A stretch of DNA of 64,000 nucleotides from Klebsiella michiganensis (GTDB taxonomy: Bacteria > Pseudomonadota > Gammaproteobacteria > Enterobacterales > Enterobacteriaceae): the NCBI RefSeq assembly GCF_002925905.1, contig NZ_PRDB01000005.1:62001-126000 (forward strand), given 5' to 3'. Positions 52,521-62,954 of this stretch are shown here, piece after piece; within the stretch, counting starts at the first letter, position 1; every line of letters begins with the position of its first letter. Below the pieces are notes generated by a model. It was not told the origin of the DNA, searched no databases, and was given only the letters and a program-made list of their open reading frames with translations. Position numbers and translations under genes: made by a program.

Positions 52521-53810
52521 CTATGACTCGGCCACGCTTTCGCGAATGGGTTTTACCGGCATCACTTTCACCCTTTTAATCATATTCTCCTGAACATCAA
52601 GAATATCAATGTCATACTGTTCGATGCGTACGCGGGTGCCCGGGGCGGGGATCTCTTCAAGTGCTTCCAGGATAATACCGTTAATGGTTCGCGCTTCATC
52701 TTCCGGCAGATGCCAGTTAAAAGCCTTGTTGATTTCACGTACGTTGGCGGTACCGTCGATAATCACTGAACCATCGTTAAGCGGCGTCACCTCTTCAGCA
52801 AGCGTAGGCGACATTGACGTCGTAAAATCGCCAACGATCTCTTCGAGGATATCCTCAACCGTGACCAGACCCTGAATGTCTCCATATTCATCAACAACCA
52901 GGCCCACTTTCTTCTTATTGCGCTGGAATTTCACCAGTTGCGTACTGAGCGGCGTACCTTCCGGCACGAAGTAAATTTCATCGGCGGCGCGCAGCATGAC
53001 TTCTTTCGTGAACTCTTTTTTCTCCGTCATCAGGCGATAAGCTTCGCGAACCCGCAGCATGCTGATGGCATCGTCCAGCGTGTCGCGGTACAGCACAATG
53101 CGTCCGTGCGGAGAGTGGGTCAGCTGGCGGACAATGGATTTCCAGTCATCGTTAATATTGATACCGACAATATCGTTGCGCGGGACCATGATGTCGTCAA
53201 CGCTGACTTTCTCGAGGTCCAGAACGGAGAGCAGCATGTCCTGATTGCGGCGGGAGATTTGCGAGCGTGATTCATTAACGATAGTGCGCAGTTCATCCTT
53301 GCTTAAGGCCCCGCTCACGACGATATCGGTTTTTATACCCATCATGCGCATCAGAATGCGAGTAATGGTGTTGAGCAACCACACCAGCGGCATCATCAGG
53401 ATTTGCAGCGGCGCGAGCAGCAGGCTGCTGGGATAGGCGACCTTTTCCGGGTAGAGCGCGGCAATGGTTTTTGGCAGCACTTCGGCAAACACCAGCACCA
53501 CAAACGTCAGGACGCCGGTGGCAATGGCGACGCCGGCATCCCCGTACAGGCGCATACCGACAATGGTGCCCAGCGCCGAGGCAAGAATGTTGACGAGGTT
53601 ATTGCCAATAAGGACCAGACTAATGAGACGGTCAGGTTTGCGCAGCAGCTTTTCGACACGTTTTGCCTGACGATTGCCCTGCTTGGCCATATGACGCAGG
53701 CGATAGCGGTTCAGCGTCATCATGCCGGTTTCAGAACCGGAGAAATAGGCGGAGATGACCACCATGACGATCAGCGTCACGATCAGCGTGGTGGTGGAGA
53801 TATGTTCCAC
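52521..53810 (-). CDS. corB: CorB/YfjD HlyC-CorC-family membrane protein
   Basis: 429 residues: an N-terminal DUF21 membrane domain (about 1-180, YFSGSETGMMTLNRYRLRH), two CBS domains in the middle (VDDIMVPRNDIVGI .. VGLVVDEYGDIQGLVTVEDILEEIVGDFTT) and a C-terminal CorC_HlyC domain. Members are linked to magnesium and cobalt efflux or sensing. It is followed upstream by ypjD in the same direction, separated by 18 bases. Confidence 0.94.
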   Translation of the reverse strand: MEHISTTTLIVTLIVMVVISAYFSGSETGMMTLNRYRLRHMAKQGNRQAKRVEKLLRKPDRLISLVLIGNNLVNILASALGTIVGMRLYGDAGVAIATGVLTFVVLVFAEVLPKTIAALYPEKVAYPSSLLLAPLQILMMPLVWLLNTITRILMRMMGIKTDIVVSGALSKDELRTIVNESRSQISRRNQDMLLSVLDLEKVSVDDIMVPRNDIVGININDDWKSIVRQLTHSPHGRIVLYRDTLDDAISMLRVREAYRLMTEKKEFTKEVMLRAADEIYFVPEGTPLSTQLVKFQRNKKKVGLVVDEYGDIQGLVTVEDILEEIVGDFTTSMSPTLAEEVTPLNDGSVIIDGTANVREINKAFNWHLPEDEARTINGIILEALEEIPAPGTRVRIEQYDIDILDVQENMIKRVKVMPVKPIRESVAES

Positions 53811-53828
53811 TTGGGATTCCTTAAAGAC

Positions 53829-54620
53829 TTAGCTCATGAACTGTTGCAATACGCGGCTACCAAAGTAGGCCAGCGTCAGCAGCCCCGCGCCAGTCACGTT
53901 AAACCAGACGACCCGGCGTCCGCGCCACCCTTCATGATAGTGGCCCCAAAGCAGGACGATATAAACGAACCACGCAACGATAGACAGCACTGCTTTATCA
54001 ATGTTTTCCGCACTAAATAGGTTGTGCATGTAAAACAGCCCGGTACACAGCGTCAGGGTTAACAGAACCACGCCTATCTGGGTGATATGAAACATTTTAC
54101 GTTCAATGCTCATCAGCGGCGGCATTTCGCTACTGAAGGTCAACTTTTTATTCTTCAGCTGATAGTCAATCCACGCCAGCTGCAGCGCGTAAAGCGCAGC
54201 GATAATCAGCGTAGCATAAGAGAAGAGCGACAGGCCGATATGGACCAGCATCCCCGGCGTGGTTTCCAGATGCGTGATGTACTCGTTCGGCATAAAGGTA
54301 GCGAACGCGAGGTTGATTAAGGCGAAGGTGTAGACAATGGGTAGCAATAGCCAGCCGCGATTACGCGAGGCGACGATGGTCATCACCGTACAGATCATCA
54401 GGCTGACCAGCGATCCCACGTTTAATAGACTGAGATTTTGCCCGCTTTCGCCGCCGGGAAAAATGCGTGACTCCAGCGCGAAGGCGTGACAAATCAACGC
54501 AATAGTTGCGGAAAGAATCGCCATCCGCCGCCAGCTGCTGTTTTTTTGCAGCAGGCCAGGGACGATCAGCGCGAGGCTGATGGAGTAGGCGACAAGGGCG
54601 AGTAGAGCAAAAACAGGCAT
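53829..54620 (-). CDS. ypjD: YpjD, CcmC-like inner membrane protein
   Basis: 263 residues, eight hydrophobic helices, the cytochrome c assembly (CcsA/CcmC-like) membrane family: ETTPGMLVHIGLSLFSYATLIIAALYALQLAWIDYQLKNKKL and the GHYHEGWRGRR end with conserved histidines. The WWD motif is not evident, so heme handling is unproven; its job is unknown. Divergent from ffh. Confidence 0.9.
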   Translation of the reverse strand: MPVFALLALVAYSISLALIVPGLLQKNSSWRRMAILSATIALICHAFALESRIFPGGESGQNLSLLNVGSLVSLMICTVMTIVASRNRGWLLLPIVYTFALINLAFATFMPNEYITHLETTPGMLVHIGLSLFSYATLIIAALYALQLAWIDYQLKNKKLTFSSEMPPLMSIERKMFHITQIGVVLLTLTLCTGLFYMHNLFSAENIDKAVLSIVAWFVYIVLLWGHYHEGWRGRRVVWFNVTGAGLLTLAYFGSRVLQQFMS

Positions 54621-54784
54621 AGGGGTGTCGACTGTTGACTAAATAGTAAAGAGAAGCAGTATAGCGTCACGCGACTCTGGCTCCAACCGTTGCAGCACAT
54701 TCGCGTTTATGTCGTGTTATACTGCGCCCATTCCGTTTTTGTGTCGCTGCGGCGACCGACAGTTTCCACCTCAGGCGAGAGACA

Positions 54785-56152
54785 ATGTTTGATAATTTAA
54801 CCGATCGTTTGTCGCGTACGCTGCGCAACATTAGCGGCCGCGGACGCCTTACTGAAGACAATATTAAAGATACCCTGCGCGAAGTGCGTATGGCGCTGCT
54901 GGAGGCGGACGTTGCTCTGCCTGTGGTACGTGATTTCATCAACCGTGTAAAAGAAAGCGCGGTAGGTCATGAAGTCAACAAAAGCCTGACCCCGGGCCAG
55001 GAGTTCGTCAAAATCGTGCGCAACGAACTGGTTGCCGCGATGGGCGAAGAGAACCAGGCGCTGGATTTAGCGGCGCAGCCGCCAGCCGTGGTGCTGATGG
55101 CCGGTTTGCAGGGGGCGGGTAAAACCACCAGCGTCGCTAAGCTGGGTAAATTCCTGCGTGAAAAGCACAAGAAGAAAGTCCTTGTCGTTTCCGCTGACGT
55201 CTATCGCCCTGCGGCGATCAAACAGCTGGAAACGCTGGCCGAGCAGGTTAGCGTTGATTTCTTCCCGTCTGACGTGGGTCAGAAGCCGGTTGATATCGTT
55301 AATGCCGCGCTGAAAGAAGCGAAGCTCAAATTCTACGACGTGCTGCTGGTGGATACCGCCGGTCGTCTGCACGTTGATGAAGCGATGATGGATGAGATTA
55401 AGCAGGTCCATGCGTCTCTCAATCCAGTAGAAACCCTGTTTGTTGTCGATGCGATGACCGGCCAGGATGCGGCGAACACGGCGAAGGCCTTTAACGAAGC
55501 CCTGCCGCTGACCGGGGTCGTGCTGACCAAAGTGGACGGCGACGCCCGCGGCGGTGCGGCGCTGTCGATTCGTCATATCACCGGCAAGCCGATTAAGTTC
55601 CTCGGCGTTGGCGAGAAAACCGAAGCGCTGGAGCCGTTCCATCCGGATCGTATCGCTTCCCGTATTCTCGGCATGGGCGACGTCCTGTCGTTGATCGAAG
55701 ATATCGAAAGTAAGGTCGACCGCGCGCAGGCTGAAAAGCTGGCCTCTAAGCTGAAAAAAGGCGACGGTTTTGACCTGACCGATTTCCTTGAACAGCTGCG
55801 GCAGATGAAAAACATGGGCGGTATGGCCAGCCTGATGGGCAAGCTGCCGGGCATGGGGCAGATACCGGACAACGTTAAATCGCAGATGGATGATAAAGTT
55901 CTGGTGCGTATGGAAGCCATCATCAACTCGATGACGCTGAAAGAGCGCGCTAAACCGGAAATTATTAAAGGTTCGCGCAAACGCCGCATCGCCGCAGGCT
56001 GCGGAATGCAGGTGCAGGATGTGAACCGTCTGCTCAAGCAGTTTGACGATATGCAGCGCATGATGAAGAAGATGAAGTCGAAAGGCGGCATGATGAAGAT
56101 GATGCGCGGAATGAAAGGAATGATGCCGCCAGGGTTCCCCGGAGGCCGATAG
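54785..56152 (+). CDS. ffh: Signal recognition particle protein Ffh
   Basis: 455 residues. N domain, GTPase G domain (GLQGAGKTTS, DTAGRLHVDE, TKVDGDARGGAAL) and methionine-rich M domain (LRQMKNMGGMASLMGKLPGMG .. MQRMMKKMKSKGGMMKMMRGMKGMMPPG) that binds 4.5S RNA and signal sequences. Complete and typical. Confidence 0.98.
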   Translation: MFDNLTDRLSRTLRNISGRGRLTEDNIKDTLREVRMALLEADVALPVVRDFINRVKESAVGHEVNKSLTPGQEFVKIVRNELVAAMGEENQALDLAAQPPAVVLMAGLQGAGKTTSVAKLGKFLREKHKKKVLVVSADVYRPAAIKQLETLAEQVSVDFFPSDVGQKPVDIVNAALKEAKLKFYDVLLVDTAGRLHVDEAMMDEIKQVHASLNPVETLFVVDAMTGQDAANTAKAFNEALPLTGVVLTKVDGDARGGAALSIRHITGKPIKFLGVGEKTEALEPFHPDRIASRILGMGDVLSLIEDIESKVDRAQAEKLASKLKKGDGFDLTDFLEQLRQMKNMGGMASLMGKLPGMGQIPDNVKSQMDDKVLVRMEAIINSMTLKERAKPEIIKGSRKRRIAAGCGMQVQDVNRLLKQFDDMQRMMKKMKSKGGMMKMMRGMKGMMPPGFPGGR

Positions 56153-56224
56153 GCTGGTCGCCATTTCTGCCGGGGCGCGCTTCTTTTCTGACACATGGTT
56201 GGCGCATTCTGGCTATGACTTATA

Positions 56225-56253
56225 CTCCGGTACCCAATTTAAGGGTACCGGAG
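56225..56253. repeat. Perfect 11-bp palindrome after ffh
   Basis: CTCCGGTACCC AATTTAA GGGTACCGGAG lies 70 bases after the ffh stop. The stem is very stable, but no T-run follows, so it is probably an RNA processing or stabilising structure, or a weak terminator for ffh. Confidence 0.6.
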
Positions 56254-56328
56254 TCGCCCTTCCACAGCAGAGTTTATAACTGCTGATTGCAATTTCCCCA
56301 GAAATCAGTAAAATTTTCGGGCTTTTAA

Positions 56329-56637
<309 letters not shown>

Positions 56638-56655
56638 TCTGTCACGGTGGTCATG

Positions 56656-57204
56656 ATGAGCAAGCAACACACCGCACAAGCACCTGTTGAACCGATTGTA
56701 TTGGGCAAGATGGGTTCTTCCTACGGTATCCGTGGTTGGCTCAGAGTGTTTTCCTCCACCGAAGACGCCGAAAGCATTTTTGACTATCAGCCCTGGTTTA
56801 TCCAGAAGGCGGGTCAGTGGCAGGTTGTTGAGCTGGAAAGCTGGCGCCACCACAATCAGGATATCGTCATTAAGCTGAAAGGCATTGACGATCGCGATGC
56901 AGCGAATCTGTTGACTAATTGCGAAATTGTCGTGGATTCATCGCAGCTGCCTGCGCTTGAAGAGGGTGACTACTACTGGAAAGACCTGATGGGCTGCCAG
57001 GTAGTGACCACGGAAGGCTATAGCCTCGGCAAAGTCATCGACATGATGGAAACCGGGTCTAATGACGTTCTCGTCATCAAGGCAAACCTGAAAGATGCAT
57101 TTGGTATCAAGGAGCGGCTGGTTCCGTTCCTCGATGGGCAGGTTATCAAGAAAGTCGATCTCGCTACTCGTACCATCGAAGTAGACTGGGATCCTGGTTT
57201 TTAA
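56656..57204 (+). CDS. rimM: 16S rRNA processing protein RimM
   Basis: 182 residues from ATG 56656 ([33 protein letters not shown]), the E. coli length; GTG 56647 and ATG 56653 are in frame but give longer products. PRC-barrel C-terminal domain present ([26 protein letters not shown]). Assists 30S maturation with S19. Confidence 0.97.
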   Translation: MSKQHTAQAPVEPIVLGKMGSSYGIRGWLRVFSSTEDAESIFDYQPWFIQKAGQWQVVELESWRHHNQDIVIKLKGIDDRDAANLLTNCEIVVDSSQLPALEEGDYYWKDLMGCQVVTTEGYSLGKVIDMMETGSNDVLVIKANLKDAFGIKERLVPFLDGQVIKKVDLATRTIEVDWDPGF

Positions 57205-57249
57205 ATTCTCCGAATAAACGGTAAAAAACGGCACTATGGGGATTGGCTT

Positions 57250-58017
57250 GTGTTTATAGGTATCGTTAGCCTGTTTCCTGAAATGTTCCGCGCAATTACC
57301 GATTACGGGGTAACTGGCCGGGCAGTAAAAAATGGCCTGCTGAGCATCCAGAGCTGGAGTCCTCGCGATTTCGCTCATGACCGGCACCGTACCGTGGACG
57401 ATCGTCCTTACGGCGGCGGACCGGGGATGTTAATGATGGTGCAACCTTTACGGGATGCCATTCATGCAGCAAAAGCCGCGGCAGGTGAAGGCGCAAAGGT
57501 GATTTATCTTTCACCTCAGGGACGCAAGCTTGATCAAGCGGGCGTCAGCGAACTGGCAACAAATCAGAAGCTGATTTTGGTGTGCGGTCGCTATGAAGGC
57601 GTAGATGAGCGCGTAATTCAGACCGAGATTGATGAAGAATGGTCAATTGGCGATTACGTTCTCAGCGGTGGTGAGCTACCGGCAATGACGCTGATTGACT
57701 CCGTTTCCCGGTTTATTCCGGGGGTGCTGGGCCATGAAGCTTCAGCAATCGAAGATTCGTTTGCTGAAGGATTGCTGGATTGCCCGCACTATACGCGTCC
57801 TGAAGTGTTAGAAGGTATGGAAGTACCGCCGGTATTGCTGTCGGGAAACCATGCTGAGATACGTCGCTGGCGTCTGAAGCAGTCGCTGGGCCGTACCTGG
57901 CTTAGAAGACCTGAACTTTTGGAAAACCTGGCTCTGACTGAAGAGCAAGCAAGGTTGCTGGCAGAGTTCAAAAAGGAACTCGCGCAACAGCAACATAAAC
58001 ATGATGGGATGGCGTAA
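57250..58017 (+). CDS. trmD: tRNA (guanine-37-N1)-methyltransferase TrmD
   Basis: 255 residues starting at GTG 57250 ([32 protein letters not shown]). SPOUT knot segments are [13 protein letters not shown] and [11 protein letters not shown]. It methylates G37 of tRNAs reading CNN codons to prevent frameshifting. E. coli starts with MWIGII; here GTG-TTT is used. Confidence 0.98.
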   Translation: MFIGIVSLFPEMFRAITDYGVTGRAVKNGLLSIQSWSPRDFAHDRHRTVDDRPYGGGPGMLMMVQPLRDAIHAAKAAAGEGAKVIYLSPQGRKLDQAGVSELATNQKLILVCGRYEGVDERVIQTEIDEEWSIGDYVLSGGELPAMTLIDSVSRFIPGVLGHEASAIEDSFAEGLLDCPHYTRPEVLEGMEVPPVLLSGNHAEIRRWRLKQSLGRTWLRRPELLENLALTEEQARLLAEFKKELAQQQHKHDGMA

Positions 58018-58053
58018 GCCCCCAATATCAGTTTACCCAGGATAAGAGATTAA

Positions 58054-58404
<351 letters not shown>

Positions 58405-58432
58405 GATTCGCTTTCGCGACATCCTGAATGAG

Positions 58433-58464
58433 AGGGCTGGCCTGATGGGCTGGCCCTTTTTTTA
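58433..58464 (+). terminator. Terminator of the rpsP operon
   Basis: AGGGCTGGCC TGATG GGCTGGCCCT forms a 10-bp stem (two G-U pairs) followed by seven T residues. Confidence 0.92.
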
Positions 58465-58524
58465 TCTTTATTTTAACCATTCCATTGCGAATCATTTACA
58501 ATACGCCCCTCATGGGGAGGGACG

Positions 58525-58962
58525 GTGGTCAGCAATATTTTTCATCACTCAGCATTACAACGGCGGGCCGTATGGCTGGCGCTGTTTGCGATCCTGCTGA
58601 TCGTGGTGGCGCCGTTGATCTCCATCTCCCTGCAAAAAGATCCGATGAATGGCATGCACCACGCAATGATGGGGATGCCGGAAGGTATGCCATCACATCA
58701 GATGTCCATGACGTATACCGATGCCTCGATGCCGGAACACGCGCACAGCGTGCCGCTCGATCATGCTGAAGCCTGTGGCTACTGCGTACTGTTAGCTCAT
58801 GTTCCGGGACTGATTTTCGCGCTGGTGCTGCTGCTCAGCCTGATGCTTCGACGCCAGCGAGCCCCGGTTTCCCGCCCGGAGAGGAAACGCTGGCATGACT
58901 TTACCTGGCTTTATCCCCACACCCGCGCGCCACCGCGTCCGTCTGCTTTCTCCCTTACATAA
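58525..58962 (+). CDS. DUF2946-type membrane protein with Met/His-rich loop
   Basis: 145 residues, GTG start after GGGGAGGG. Two transmembrane helices (about 15-37 and 88-110) flank a periplasmic loop very rich in methionine and histidine (MNGMHHAMMGMPEGMPSHQM .. MPEHAHSVPLDHAEACGYC). Such loops and the CxxC-like ACGYC are typical of DUF2946 proteins, which occur with copper or iron handling genes. It starts a two-gene unit with the PepSY protein and has its own promoter region after the rplS terminator. Confidence 0.75.
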   Translation: MVSNIFHHSALQRRAVWLALFAILLIVVAPLISISLQKDPMNGMHHAMMGMPEGMPSHQMSMTYTDASMPEHAHSVPLDHAEACGYCVLLAHVPGLIFALVLLLSLMLRRQRAPVSRPERKRWHDFTWLYPHTRAPPRPSAFSLT

Positions 58963-59015
58963 AAAATAATGTGCGCACTGCGCAACGTTCTCTTTTGCTT
59001 TAAAAAAGGAAAAGT

Positions 59016-60386
59016 ATGACTACCTGCACCTCGCGCGCGGCATGGCTGAACCTGCTGCGTCGTCTTCATTTCTATATCGGATTGTTTATCGGGCCGTTTA
59101 TTTTTGTGGCGGCCCTGACCGGTACGCTATATGTCGCCACCCCTCAGCTGGAAAACTGGCTCTATCGTGATGCTCTGTACGGTACGTTGACTGGAGAAAA
59201 ACAGCCGCTAAGCGCGCAAATTACCGTAGCGACGGAGGCCATTCAGGGAAACCTCCGCCTGCATGCGGTTCGGCCGGGGATAGTGGCTGGCGATACGACC
59301 CGAGTGATGTTTATTGACCCGACCCTTGGCGAGTCGGAAACGCGGGCAATTTTTGTCGATCCGGTGACGCTACGGGTGACAGGCGATATGCCGGTTTACG
59401 GCACCAGCGGTATTTTGCCCCTGCGTCAGTGGATTGATTATGCCCATCGCTCTTTGCTGCTGGGTAACTTCGGCCGACTGTACAGCGAGCTGGCAGCCTC
59501 CTGGATGTGGGTTGCCGCTCTGGGCGGGATCGCGCTGTGGTCGATGACCCGGCCGCGTCGTCGCATAAATAACAGCGTGCAGAATAACCGCCGCCTGCAC
59601 GTTTCTCTCGGCTGGGTGCTGCTGGTCGGTATGTTGTTATTCTCTGCGACCGGTTTAACCTGGTCGCAATGGGCCGGTAGTCACGTCGATAGGATGCGTG
59701 CCGCCTTTGGCTGGCTGACGCCGCAGGTGAATACCCAGCTGGAAAGTGCCGCTCCGGCCGCTCACGATCCGCATGCCGAACATCATGTGGGACATGGAGC
59801 GATGGGGGAGATGACGGCGCAGTTGCGCGTAGAGGATTTTGACCCGGTTCTGCTGGCTGCCCGCGCGGCGGGGCTGGATGCCGGCAAGCTGGAGATTCGA
59901 CCGCCGTCGGGTGCCGGGCGCGCGTGGACGGTAAATGAAATCGACAGAAGCTGGCCAACCCGGGTTGATGCTGTCGCGATCGATGGTGCAACGATGCAAA
60001 TCGTGGACCGCACTCATTTTTCCGACTTTCCGCTCATGGCTAAGCTGACCCGCTGGGGCGTTGATTTCCATATGGGAATTTTGTTCGGTCTTGCTAACCA
60101 GCTACTGCTTATCGCGTTCGGAACCGCACTCTGCGTGATGATAGCGGTGGGGTACCGGCTGTGGTGGATCCGTCGCCCGGCGCGCGCGGCGTTTAACCCG
60201 GCCAATACGTTGATACAGGCGTGGTTTGGCTTAGCGTGGCCCGCTCGTTTGCTGACTGCCGTTATTGCGGTGTTGTTGGGCCTGGCGCTGCCGCTCATGG
60301 GGAGCAGTCTCGCGCTATGTCTCGCCGTTGATTATCTGCGCTGGCGCTCAGCAACGGCGGTGATAGCGGCTAAACCAGTCGAATAG
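59016..60386 (+). CDS. PepSY-domain membrane protein
   Basis: 456 residues with four main transmembrane helices of the PepSY_TM family (LHFYIGLFIGPFIFVAALTGTLYVATPQLENWLYRDALY at the start; LHVSLGWVLLVGMLLFSATGLTWSQWAGSHVDRMR in the middle) and two periplasmic PepSY-like regions. A histidine cluster HDPHAEHHVGHG at about 250-262 suggests metal binding. Homologues include siderophore-iron reductases and nickel/copper-related proteins. It follows the DUF2946 gene by 53 bases, so they likely share a metal-related job. Confidence 0.82.
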   Translation: MTTCTSRAAWLNLLRRLHFYIGLFIGPFIFVAALTGTLYVATPQLENWLYRDALYGTLTGEKQPLSAQITVATEAIQGNLRLHAVRPGIVAGDTTRVMFIDPTLGESETRAIFVDPVTLRVTGDMPVYGTSGILPLRQWIDYAHRSLLLGNFGRLYSELAASWMWVAALGGIALWSMTRPRRRINNSVQNNRRLHVSLGWVLLVGMLLFSATGLTWSQWAGSHVDRMRAAFGWLTPQVNTQLESAAPAAHDPHAEHHVGHGAMGEMTAQLRVEDFDPVLLAARAAGLDAGKLEIRPPSGAGRAWTVNEIDRSWPTRVDAVAIDGATMQIVDRTHFSDFPLMAKLTRWGVDFHMGILFGLANQLLLIAFGTALCVMIAVGYRLWWIRRPARAAFNPANTLIQAWFGLAWPARLLTAVIAVLLGLALPLMGSSLALCLAVDYLRWRSATAVIAAKPVE

Positions 60387-60390
60387 GTGT

Positions 60391-60873
60391 TTAAGGCGTG
60401 CTGATAACCACCGTGACGCGGCGGTTTTCAGCGCGCCCTTTCGCGGTATCGTTGCTGGCTATAGGATACTTTTTCCCGAGTCCGCGAGTGGTCAAGTTTG
60501 CGCGCGGAATATTCGCCCCTTCGGCCCAGGCATCCGCCACGCTGTTAGCCCGCTTAAGCGATAGCATTTCGTTGTAGCTGTCTTCGCCGTAATTATCAGT
60601 ATGACCTTCAAGGCGACTATGGGTAATACCGGTACTCGCCAGACGTGAAGCCATTGTGCGAATTTGCTGTTTGCTTTCGGCACGCAGATGATAGTCGTTT
60701 TTATCAAACAGGATGGTATCAGATATTCCTAATAACCAGTCGCCGTTGGTTTCAGTAAAGCCATATGACTTCATTGCTGCAATTTGTTCTGCCGAGAATT
60801 TTCCTTGCGGAGCCTGGCAGCCGCTAAGAAAAAGTGCGGCCAGTAAAGCAGGAGCAAAATATTTTCCGATCAT
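60391..60873 (-). CDS. yfiB: YfiB OmpA-like lipoprotein
   Basis: 160 residues. Lipobox FLSGC at about residue 19; the C-terminal OmpA-like peptidoglycan-binding domain has the conserved LEGHTDNYGEDSYNEMLSLKRANSVADAW and NRRVTVVI. In the YfiBNR system the outer-membrane YfiB captures the periplasmic repressor YfiR and so releases the cyclase. Last gene of yfiR-dgcN-yfiB. Confidence 0.95.
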   Translation of the reverse strand: MIGKYFAPALLAALFLSGCQAPQGKFSAEQIAAMKSYGFTETNGDWLLGISDTILFDKNDYHLRAESKQQIRTMASRLASTGITHSRLEGHTDNYGEDSYNEMLSLKRANSVADAWAEGANIPRANLTTRGLGKKYPIASNDTAKGRAENRRVTVVISTP

Positions 60874-60884
60874 GGTGATTCCTT

Positions 60885-62108
60885 TTATTTTTGCGTTTGC
60901 TGTAAGCGCTGGTGTTTCATCCGATACATATTTTGATCGGCAAGCTCTTGCAGATTTTCCGCTGAGGTATGTTCCCAGGTTAAAGCGTAACCAATGCTCA
61001 GTGACAGGCTGGCGGTGTGGCCATTGTGTAGATTAAACGGTGGGATAAACTGTTCGGACAACGCGCTGCACAGTGCCCGAACTTCGGTTTCTGAATGAAC
61101 ATCCCGTAGCAGAACGGCAAATTCATCGCCGCCGAGACGCCATGCCTGATGCTGTTTACCGACAAAGGCCATCAGGCGGCTCGCGACCTCAATTAACACT
61201 TTATCGCCGGCTGCGTGGCCCCAGTTGTCGTTAATAAGCTTGAAGTTATCGCCATCAAGAAATAACAGCGCAGAATGACTTTGGGCGGTTTCATCCTTCA
61301 TCAGATCATTAATGACATTCCGGAAAGCCGCTCTGTTAGCCAGCCCGGTTAGCGGGTCGTGTAATGAACTGCGCAGGAGCTGGGCGTTTTTAGCCTGAAG
61401 CTGCCGCTGCCAGTCCTCCATTTCACCCAGCAGGCTATTGAAGTCCTGGGCGAACAGGTGGAATTCTTCAATGCGCTCTTCGGGCACCCGGCGGGAGAAA
61501 TGGCGATTTTCGCGGATGTCATGTACCACCTCGGTAATGCTCTGTAACGCTGCCACAATGCCGCGATGCAGCGAGTGGGTAAGGAGCAAGGCGATGCAGG
61601 AAGCCAGAAAAATGCTGCCGGTGAGCACAATAATAGAGATACCAAGAAAATAGCTTATCAATCTGTCCAGCGCGGTCAGACGGAGTTCACCGATAATTTT
61701 TCCCTGGTGCAGGATAGTTTGCACCGTGGGTTTCGGGAAGAGCCATTTGCTGATGACGTCGCTGATTTTATCCTGACTGACCAGACCATCGTTATGCCAT
61801 GAGGCGAAGGGTCTTTGCCGGCCATCGACCAGAATTGCTTGAGAAAATTGCCCCTGTCTGCCCAGCGTGGCCAGCGTGTCTTCAGCCGCTGCGCTATCGC
61901 CAAAAACGAGCGCTGCTTCCAGGCTACGGCCCATGGTGGCGGCGGTAAGTTCCAGGTTTTTTTGGGCGTATTGCTTGAGTGTAAATATGGAAGCGGTGCA
62001 GAGTAACAGCCAGACCAGTGTCATAGAGATCACCACGCTTATCATGCTGATACGGCGCAGCGCTCTTTTAAATGTGGGGCGCGGGGCCTGAGAAAAATCC
62101 TTATTCAT
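60885..62108 (-). CDS. dgcN: Diguanylate cyclase DgcN (YfiN)
   Basis: 407 residues from ATG 62108 ([20 protein letters not shown]); the frame extends 6 codons upstream without support. A transmembrane helix, a periplasmic domain, a second helix and HAMP lead to a GGDEF domain with [11 protein letters not shown] intact. It makes c-di-GMP and also halts division under envelope stress in E. coli. Its start overlaps the yfiR stop. Confidence 0.95.
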   Translation of the reverse strand: MNKDFSQAPRPTFKRALRRISMISVVISMTLVWLLLCTASIFTLKQYAQKNLELTAATMGRSLEAALVFGDSAAAEDTLATLGRQGQFSQAILVDGRQRPFASWHNDGLVSQDKISDVISKWLFPKPTVQTILHQGKIIGELRLTALDRLISYFLGISIIVLTGSIFLASCIALLLTHSLHRGIVAALQSITEVVHDIRENRHFSRRVPEERIEEFHLFAQDFNSLLGEMEDWQRQLQAKNAQLLRSSLHDPLTGLANRAAFRNVINDLMKDETAQSHSALLFLDGDNFKLINDNWGHAAGDKVLIEVASRLMAFVGKQHQAWRLGGDEFAVLLRDVHSETEVRALCSALSEQFIPPFNLHNGHTASLSLSIGYALTWEHTSAENLQELADQNMYRMKHQRLQQTQK

Positions 62109-62610
62109 GTGATGTTTTCCGGGCAAGCATCAGCACCTCGGGATTAACCCGAACGCCGCTGTGCGTCAGTACATCCAGATTTACGGAAAATCTGACTCTC
62201 TCATTGTTGATGAGCAGGCAAAAAGCGCTGCCAATAGAGCAATCGGTGTTTTGTTCCGCAATAAGTAATAGGGGCCGGTTTCCATATTTGGCCGTAAATT
62301 CAGACTGTTGGGTCGGCGATTCACTGCCAAAATAAAAACCATCGCAGGTCGTCTGTAAGGCTTCTTGTGTATTACGAACAATCACGGGTTTATAAGGCAA
62401 TATTTCCGGAGCGTCTTCGGCCAGGCTATGGATATATCGTGATGTTGAAAAAATACAGAGCCTTGGAGGACCGGATAATTGCGGCCAGCGAGTATAAGTC
62501 ACGATCCCCGAAACGATTGTCCGAACATTTTCAGACGGTCCGGAGGCAACAGCAGAGATACCCACGAGTGATAGTACTAAAGTCAAAAAGAGACGGTGAA
62601 GAACAGTCAT
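62101..62610 (-). CDS. yfiR: Periplasmic repressor YfiR
   Basis: 169 residues with a signal peptide ([24 protein letters not shown]) and the YfiR_DUF4154 domain ([32 protein letters not shown]). Cysteines at CIFS, TTCDG, NTDC and FCLL fit the redox-sensitive disulfides known in YfiR. It binds the periplasmic part of DgcN and keeps it off. First gene of the operon, divergent from aroF. Confidence 0.93.
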   Translation of the reverse strand: MTVLHRLFLTLVLSLVGISAVASGPSENVRTIVSGIVTYTRWPQLSGPPRLCIFSTSRYIHSLAEDAPEILPYKPVIVRNTQEALQTTCDGFYFGSESPTQQSEFTAKYGNRPLLLIAEQNTDCSIGSAFCLLINNERVRFSVNLDVLTHSGVRVNPEVLMLARKTSHE

Positions 62611-62842
62611 TACGGTTCCGTCAGATTGTCATAGCGTGGGGGATGCAGATTGCTGAAACCCGGGCGAAGAATAGCATTGTTGAGGAAAATCGTCATTAGC
62701 CAGCCTCGCCGCTTTGAGATAATTCTTACCAGGATTTTTCGTAAAAGAAATTCGTGGAAGCAGGGAAAAACTGGCGTTTAATGACTCACTGTAAATAATT
62801 TGATACGCATTGAGTGAAATGCAGCGCGATTTAACTTCCGTG
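62611..62842. other. yfiR-aroF divergent intergenic region
   Basis: About 230 of the 344 bases between the two divergent genes, with no coding signal. A further TGTAAA half-site near 62,790 may be a second, weaker TyrR box. Promoters of yfiR and distal control of aroF are expected here. Confidence 0.5.
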
Positions 62843-62860
62843 TGTAAAGTAAAATTTACG
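62843..62860 (+). promoter_or_regulatory. TyrR box upstream of aroF
   Basis: TGTAAAGTAAAATTTACG fits the strong TyrR box TGTAAA-N6-TTTACA with a single mismatch. It lies about 95 bases before the aroF start, as in E. coli, where TyrR with tyrosine represses aroF. Confidence 0.88.
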
Positions 62861-62954
62861 TAATATGGATTGAAATCTTTACTCTGTGTGGTATCGTTAC
62901 GTCATCCTCGCTGAGGCAATAACTATCGCAAACGAGCTATACAGGATCGCAATC

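Noticed and set aside
55067..56194. 375-codon minus-strand frame opposite ffh
   Set aside because: Shadow of a GC-rich conserved gene; histidine- and arginine-rich product without domains.
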